A stretch of 64,000 bases of DNA, taken from NCBI GenBank assembly GCA_018389105.1, contig JACATO010000602.1, forward strand, positions 131,501 through 195,500. Reading direction: 5' to 3'. The notes below the pieces were generated by a model. That model was given only the letters and a program-made list of their open reading frames with translations. It made no database searches and was not told the DNA's origin. The stretch is from Nautilus pompilius (lineage: Eukaryota > Mollusca > Cephalopoda > Nautilida > Nautilidae). Below are positions 60,601-64,000 of this stretch, in pieces. Each line of letters begins with the position of its first letter. Positions within the stretch are counted from its first letter, which is position 1. The translations under genes were made by a program, and so were the position numbers.

Positions 60601-63165
60601 CCATTCATGCACATATCAATACCAGGCTTCCATTAAAAGAGGTAGACATCAGATGGGTTACTGAAGCTGGTATTCAACAAGAAACGTTTGACAGACTTTT
60701 GGCTCCACATACATTCAAGTAACTTAGACTCACCAATAGAGTTCTGAATGGTGCTGGTAGTCAAACAGTACTAAAAATCTTGTAACTTTAGGATGCGTAG
60801 GAAGTGGCTATTTTTGTTATTATGATGTTAGTAAATACATCAAACTATGTCCAGATATGGAGCAACAAGAAGTCTATCTCAAACTTTATAGTCAATTTTG
60901 AACTGTGCGCAATTGTTTTATCAAGCAAATTTGTAAAATTTACATCACAATATTCTTATATTGTTTTGATCAGCATAATTTAACTGTGATAATTTTATGT
61001 ATATTTATGATATATCTAACATCTGACCAGGAACTCAAGCTAAGCTGCTGTCACTGATGGGAGAGGCACAGTATACACCATAACCATTTCAAATATTATC
61101 ATCAATGTTTAAAAAAAAAAAACTATTTTCATATTTGGGGGCATGGTTTAAGTATTACATACGACTAGTACAAAAAATTTACAAATTCGATTACCTTACC
61201 TGAATCTTGTGTAGCTTTTGTTTTCTGAGGTTCCAGAAGTCCATAGCTTTGTGGACTAAGCTAAAGATAGAAACAAAATGAAAGTTTGCATTTTTTTTTT
61301 TTTTACATATTAACCCTAATCCTGCTGGTACTCACTATATTGATCCCCAGTAGCAATTGCTTAGCATGCCAGTCCTTGATAATGTGATCCCCAAAGCAGG
61401 TAGGACTAGGGTTAATGCCATGTCAATTCTTGAAAAATAAACAATGTCATTGATGTAGATGACAAACCTGATCCATCCAGTTAATTCTTGATTTCGTTTG
61501 AAATAACTTAACAGCTTTTCCAAAAAAACTATTACTAATGTCCAAACGTTTAAGCTTGATAAATGCACACTAATTTTCAAATGACCATATATTATTCTTT
61601 TTTTTTTTGAAAAGCCCTATAGAAAACCATTACAGCTAGAGATTTGGCAATGAATGAAGTACAAAAATTAAAATAACTAGTAATCAGAATGTACAGTCAA
61701 ACCTCCGTTAGTGAACACCTCCGAATAGTGAATACCTCCAGTTAGTGAATGTTTTTTCCTGGTCCCAAATTTCGCCTATCTTTTAACATTGCAAATTTTA
61801 GGCTTTTTTCTGATTAGCGAACCACTCTCTACTGTGAACAGTGAACATTTTTCTTGGTCCCAAATATCAATTTTAATACAAATGACATTCTATTTAGTGA
61901 ACATACATTTTGTTCACTCAGCCATATCACTACAGCCATATCAGCCATACTCAGTCATCAGGCAATTGTCTCATTAAAGCCATATCACACAAATAAGAAA
62001 CCACAGCCCTCTATTTGTAATTTAACAAAAAGATATTTTTCACCTCCAGCACCTGGTCCCTTTCATGCATCCTTAACAATAAATCTGTGATTAATTTCAT
62101 ACATATTTTGATGTTTTATCATCTTTCAACATAATTTCTGATTAGTGAACACCTCCAATTAGTGAACATTTTTGGTCGGTCCCAAAGATGTTCAGTAATG
62201 GGAGGTTTGACTGTACATATTTTTTTTCATTTTAAAAATCCTTTAGGAAAAATTTTTTGGTTTGCTTACCTATAAACAAAAGAAAATTTTAGTTTACTTA
62301 TATAGCTTAGTTCAGAGACAAACTAATATCCTTAGAAGTCCTAACTGCAAAACACATTTTAAAAGAAACACACAATGCACATCATAAAGGTCTGATTTAG
62401 TATACTCATTAAATTGTTTCTGCAAGTTTATTCTAATTTTTTTCAACAATATAAAGAAATTGCCTTATTGCTTGTATTTTTTTTTATTTAATGCAGCAAG
62501 CTGTCTAGTATTTTGGACCGTGGCAAAAAGACAGATTAAGAACAATAATGAAATATCTACCCTGTCTTTTGCTCAATGATGCAAGCTTCAAACTTTCAAA
62601 CAGTAAATATTACACTGATTAGGGTAGAAAATATTTGTATGTGACAATAACTAAATATTTCATTTTTATTTCTGGTACAGTTGCTTTCAAACTATTTTTC
62701 GTATACCAACAGGTTTAATTTAATAATATGAAAAAATTAACATATTTAGTTTTAAATGTTCATAATTTATGTTTCATTTTATGATCTCTTTCATATATAT
62801 ACTATGGATTCCATTATCTCAAAGAACTTTCATTCTTACCTCTATAAAAATTATTTTTTTTTAAATTTGCAGTGGTAGCTCAGTTCAATGACAAACATTT
62901 TTTAACATATGCAGTGTATTTTAAAAATTACTGCACACTACAGTAATAACCATCTGGTGTTATTAAATAAAACATTCTAATTGTTATTCCTCTTCAAGCA
63001 TTTTAAAAGTCAAAGGATACATTCAACAAAATAAAATAAATAATTTATATCTAAAACAGATTTTGTTTAAGGGAGTCTCCCACTGTAACTTACCAGTGGA
63101 AGAGCACTTGTGTTTCCATCTTCCAGTGACTGGTTCTGTAGTTTGTCTGTGATCAGGGCCAACAT
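54336..63165 (-). CDS. fam53: FAM53-family nuclear protein, five coding exons
   Basis: Exons in transcript order are 63165-63094, 61260-61200, 58118-57379, 56267-56205 and 54635-54336. They sum to 1236 nt, or 411 residues plus stop, with matching phases. The start MLALITDKLQNQSLEDG matches the FAM53A-type N-terminus, so I chose it over upstream Mets in the same frame; an acceptor (aatccttgtag) also lies 8 nt before it. Family motifs are VWEVPLNR (the IWE box), APPKKKHCRSLSVP at about residues 95-109, CHSQPCVLHDRRTGIKRRR at about 259-277, RPALDFQKMTQ at 281-291, and the acidic end LFPITDLDVDQIEIH like vertebrate DLEQIENN. Known members (FAM53B/Simplet) help nuclear beta-catenin import. The vertebrate A/B/C split means this should be the single ancestral type, which is inference. 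Confidence 0.93.
54636..56204. other. FAM53 intron 4
   Basis: AT-rich, with a (TA)n tract at 55433-55452 and a poly-T near 55820. The frame at 54994-55365 has composition like an old transposon piece (EFCKLMNELNIGAS), but no family could be named. Confidence 0.4.
55433..55452. repeat. (TA)n microsatellite
   Basis: Uninterrupted TA run within FAM53 intron 4. Confidence 0.9.
56205..56267 (-). CDS. fam53: FAM53 coding exon 4
   Basis: The 63-nt phase 0 exon encodes TAYPFNYEKDLNITPSKEKQ then Q. Acceptor tcttttttacag and donor CAGCAG/gtatgtc are both strong. Not conserved enough for me to match to vertebrate members. Confidence 0.85.
57379..58118 (-). CDS. fam53: FAM53 coding exon 3 (main domain)
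   Basis: The 740-nt exon encodes most conserved motifs: KVWEVPLNR, KKKHCRSLSVP, a serine/proline-rich middle, CHSQPCVLHDRR, GIKRRR (basic, possible nuclear localisation) and RPALDFQKMTQ. Acceptor ttttgaag, donor ACACAG/gtaaaa. Confidence 0.95.
58360..58620 (-). repeat. tRNA-like SINE fragment
   Basis: On the minus strand, GGAGACCCACTGGACTGCC then GGTTAATGGTCCAAGG and GTCGATCCC resemble a tRNA-derived head with degenerate box A and box B. A body continues to about 58360. It lies in FAM53 intron 2. Confidence 0.4.
58983..59760 (+). pseudogene. Tc1-like transposase relic
   Basis: Plus-strand pieces in several frames give VLFFDESKFN-type text (first catalytic acid region), LHFVDGHLRVFRRKP, FIFTDNAKVHHARIFI (second acid, DNA box) and LPWPAHSTDLDPTEQE (third acid region, SPDLNPIEH-like). 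Order and spacing fit Tc1 family elements of the QDNA type. Many disruptions. It lies in FAM53 intron 2. Confidence 0.7.
59787..59825 (+). mobile_element. Charlie-type hAT terminal fragment
   Basis: CAATGGTTCTCAGAGTGTGG followed by TCCACAAACTGG matches the widespread hAT-Charlie terminus pattern (GGTTCTCAAAGTGTGGTCC). It may be the left end of the element that carried the hAT relic at 60.2-60.8 kb, but no right end was found. Confidence 0.5.
60240..60790 (+). pseudogene. hAT transposase C-terminal relic (GTF2IRD2-like)
   Basis: Text such as DQDKVKALSMKMELWHDHLG, then FPDEIDGQIVDDFKVHLWHL and YKQFRKYF..GFKWIRNPF, follows the region between catalytic and dimerisation parts in GTF2IRD2/SCAND3-like hAT proteins. 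Frames change at least twice. It is the portion missing from the nested element at 20.3-22.1 kb. Confidence 0.6.
61200..61260 (-). CDS. fam53: FAM53 coding exon 2
   Basis: The 61-nt exon encodes LSPQSYGLLEPQKTKATQDS. Its CTTTAG acceptor is short, and its donor TTCAG/gtaagg is strong. Phase 0 in, phase 1 out, exactly as exon 3 needs. Confidence 0.85.
61694..62213. mobile_element. Tigger-type MITE with TA target duplication
   Basis: The left end CAGTCAAACCTCCGTTAGTG and the right end, reverse-complemented, CAGTCAAACCTCCCATTACTG are terminal repeats of the pogo/Tigger class. Flanking TA occurs on both sides (61692-61693 and 62214-62215). Subterminal AGTGAACACCTCC repeats occur near both ends. 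The interior lacks a transposase. It lies in FAM53 intron 1. Confidence 0.85.
62214..63093. other. Remainder of FAM53 intron 1
   Basis: AT-rich; no exon or named repeat seen. Confidence 0.4.
63094..63165 (-). CDS. fam53: FAM53 coding exon 1
   Basis: Encodes MLALITDKLQNQSLEDGNTS then ALPL, ending in phase 0 at CACTG/gtaagtta. The exon probably begins at 63173 after acceptor aatccttgtag. Confidence 0.88.
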
Positions 63166-63867
63166 GGTCTGCCCTACAAGGATTAGCAGCAGGTGCTCCT
63201 GATACCTGCTAGCTAACAAATCTAGCCACACGCACTGCTCATTCTGGAACAGCTGATACGATCCCCACTTGACTGCTGTATCTAACATACTCATAACCAA
63301 ACAGGCAACAGCACCATGATCATGAACACAGCTACACCAGCAGCAGAGTTATGCATGCATCAAACTGAAATTTTCATTTAAAAAAAAAAAAATTTACATT
63401 TGTTGAGAATAATAATTAGAAACAAATCTAAATTTCTACCAAATGACCAGACTACACAGACTTCCAAATCTTTTCTTAAGGTTTCATAAGTGATTGTTAT
63501 CACAAAACCTTGAGAAAAGTTACTTCCCACCAAAACTATATGCACTAAAAAATAAGTTTTGGTTATTCTAAGATGCTACAGCTCACCCACACACTATAAC
63601 TGCCAGAAGCTTAGCAGATAATTTACCATAACACATCTATCAACAAAGCCAATAAATAAAAACTAGCTGCTGATTTTCCCTCCTGGAACGACTGACAAAG
63701 TTACATATTTAATCCAAGAGTTTCAAGTTTGCTTGCGGTGTGGTATCACACTACCTAAGTATATGCGAACATCTTTTTTTTTTCAGATAACAGGAATCCT
63801 TATAAACAATTAGATGAGTCTAAAAAGACAACTTATTACTGTACAGCTACAGATTTTTCTAAACACC

Positions 63868-63937
63868 AGGGACGTTCAACTGAAACCCGTCCGGATACAA
63901 TTACGGCGATTCTATTTTAAGCCGGGTTTCGTTTGAA
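63868..63937. mobile_element. Palindromic MITE related to the one at 40628
   Basis: AGGGACGTTCAACTGAAACCC at the left and GGGTTTCGTTTGAAC at the right form an imperfect hairpin. The outer CGTTCAA and GAAACC motifs are shared with the 40628 copy. The right terminus GTCCCT is missing. Confidence 0.65.
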
Positions 63938-64000
63938 CTCAGTACACAGAGACAAAAGCTCGCATAGAGTAACCTCTAGACTATAAGTATGGCTTCATAG

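Noticed and set aside
63067..63300. Upstream methionines extending FAM53 exon 1
   Set aside because: Family members start at the equivalent of MLALITDK, and a good acceptor lies 8 nt before that ATG, making the upstream frame intronic.
1..64000. A new multi-gene defence, biosynthetic or CRISPR-like system
   Set aside because: The coding content is three spliced animal genes plus transposon relics; no clustered functional partners or arrays were seen.

Overview
This is AT-rich nuclear DNA of a metazoan. Short exons with consensus GT-AG splice sites sit in long introns full of simple repeats and decayed transposons. The genes and repeat types would fit an invertebrate, perhaps a lophotrochozoan such as a mollusc, but nothing here fixes the species; that is inference only. 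No bacterial-type operons, CRISPR arrays or complete structural RNA genes were seen.

Three protein-coding genes could be assembled by hand from splice-phase-compatible exons. (1) Left third, minus strand, about 25.1 kb leftwards to the window edge: a multi-exon gene for a signal-peptide-bearing, N-glycosylation-rich protein with an eight-cysteine WSC-type domain. At least seven coding exons chain in phase from the ATG at 25076 to 5340, and the 3' part probably runs off the left edge. I do not recognise the full-length family. (2) Centre, plus strand, 34.4-48.8 kb: YKT6, the prenylated R-SNARE. Eight coding exons run from 39256 to 48644, with a likely non-coding first exon ending at 34855. (3) Right, minus strand, 63.2-54.3 kb: a FAM53-family nuclear protein in five coding exons that sum to exactly 411 residues plus stop. 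YKT6 and FAM53 are convergent. The WSC gene and YKT6 are divergent, separated by about 7-9 kb of transposon-rich DNA.

The rest is mainly mobile DNA. The best supported are two hAT insertions with exact 8-bp target-site duplications: a composite 4.1-kb element at 18166-22263 inside an intron of the WSC gene, and a 1.9-kb ZMYM1-like element at 29032-30921. There are also two further hAT relics (32.1-33.9 and 60.2-60.8 kb), Tc1/mariner relics (13.7-14.7, 24.6-24.9 and 59.0-59.8 kb), a LINE reverse-transcriptase relic (31.2-31.7 kb), pogo/Tigger-type short elements (47720-48368 and 61694-62213), palindromic MITEs, tRNA-like SINE fragments and microsatellites. A near-identical 0.55-kb tandem duplication at 3081-4193 may be an assembly artefact.

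I found no convincing new multi-gene system. The least explained coding content is the WSC glycoprotein gene. The oddest gene-level detail is a YKT6 exon whose conserved start has no usable AG acceptor.
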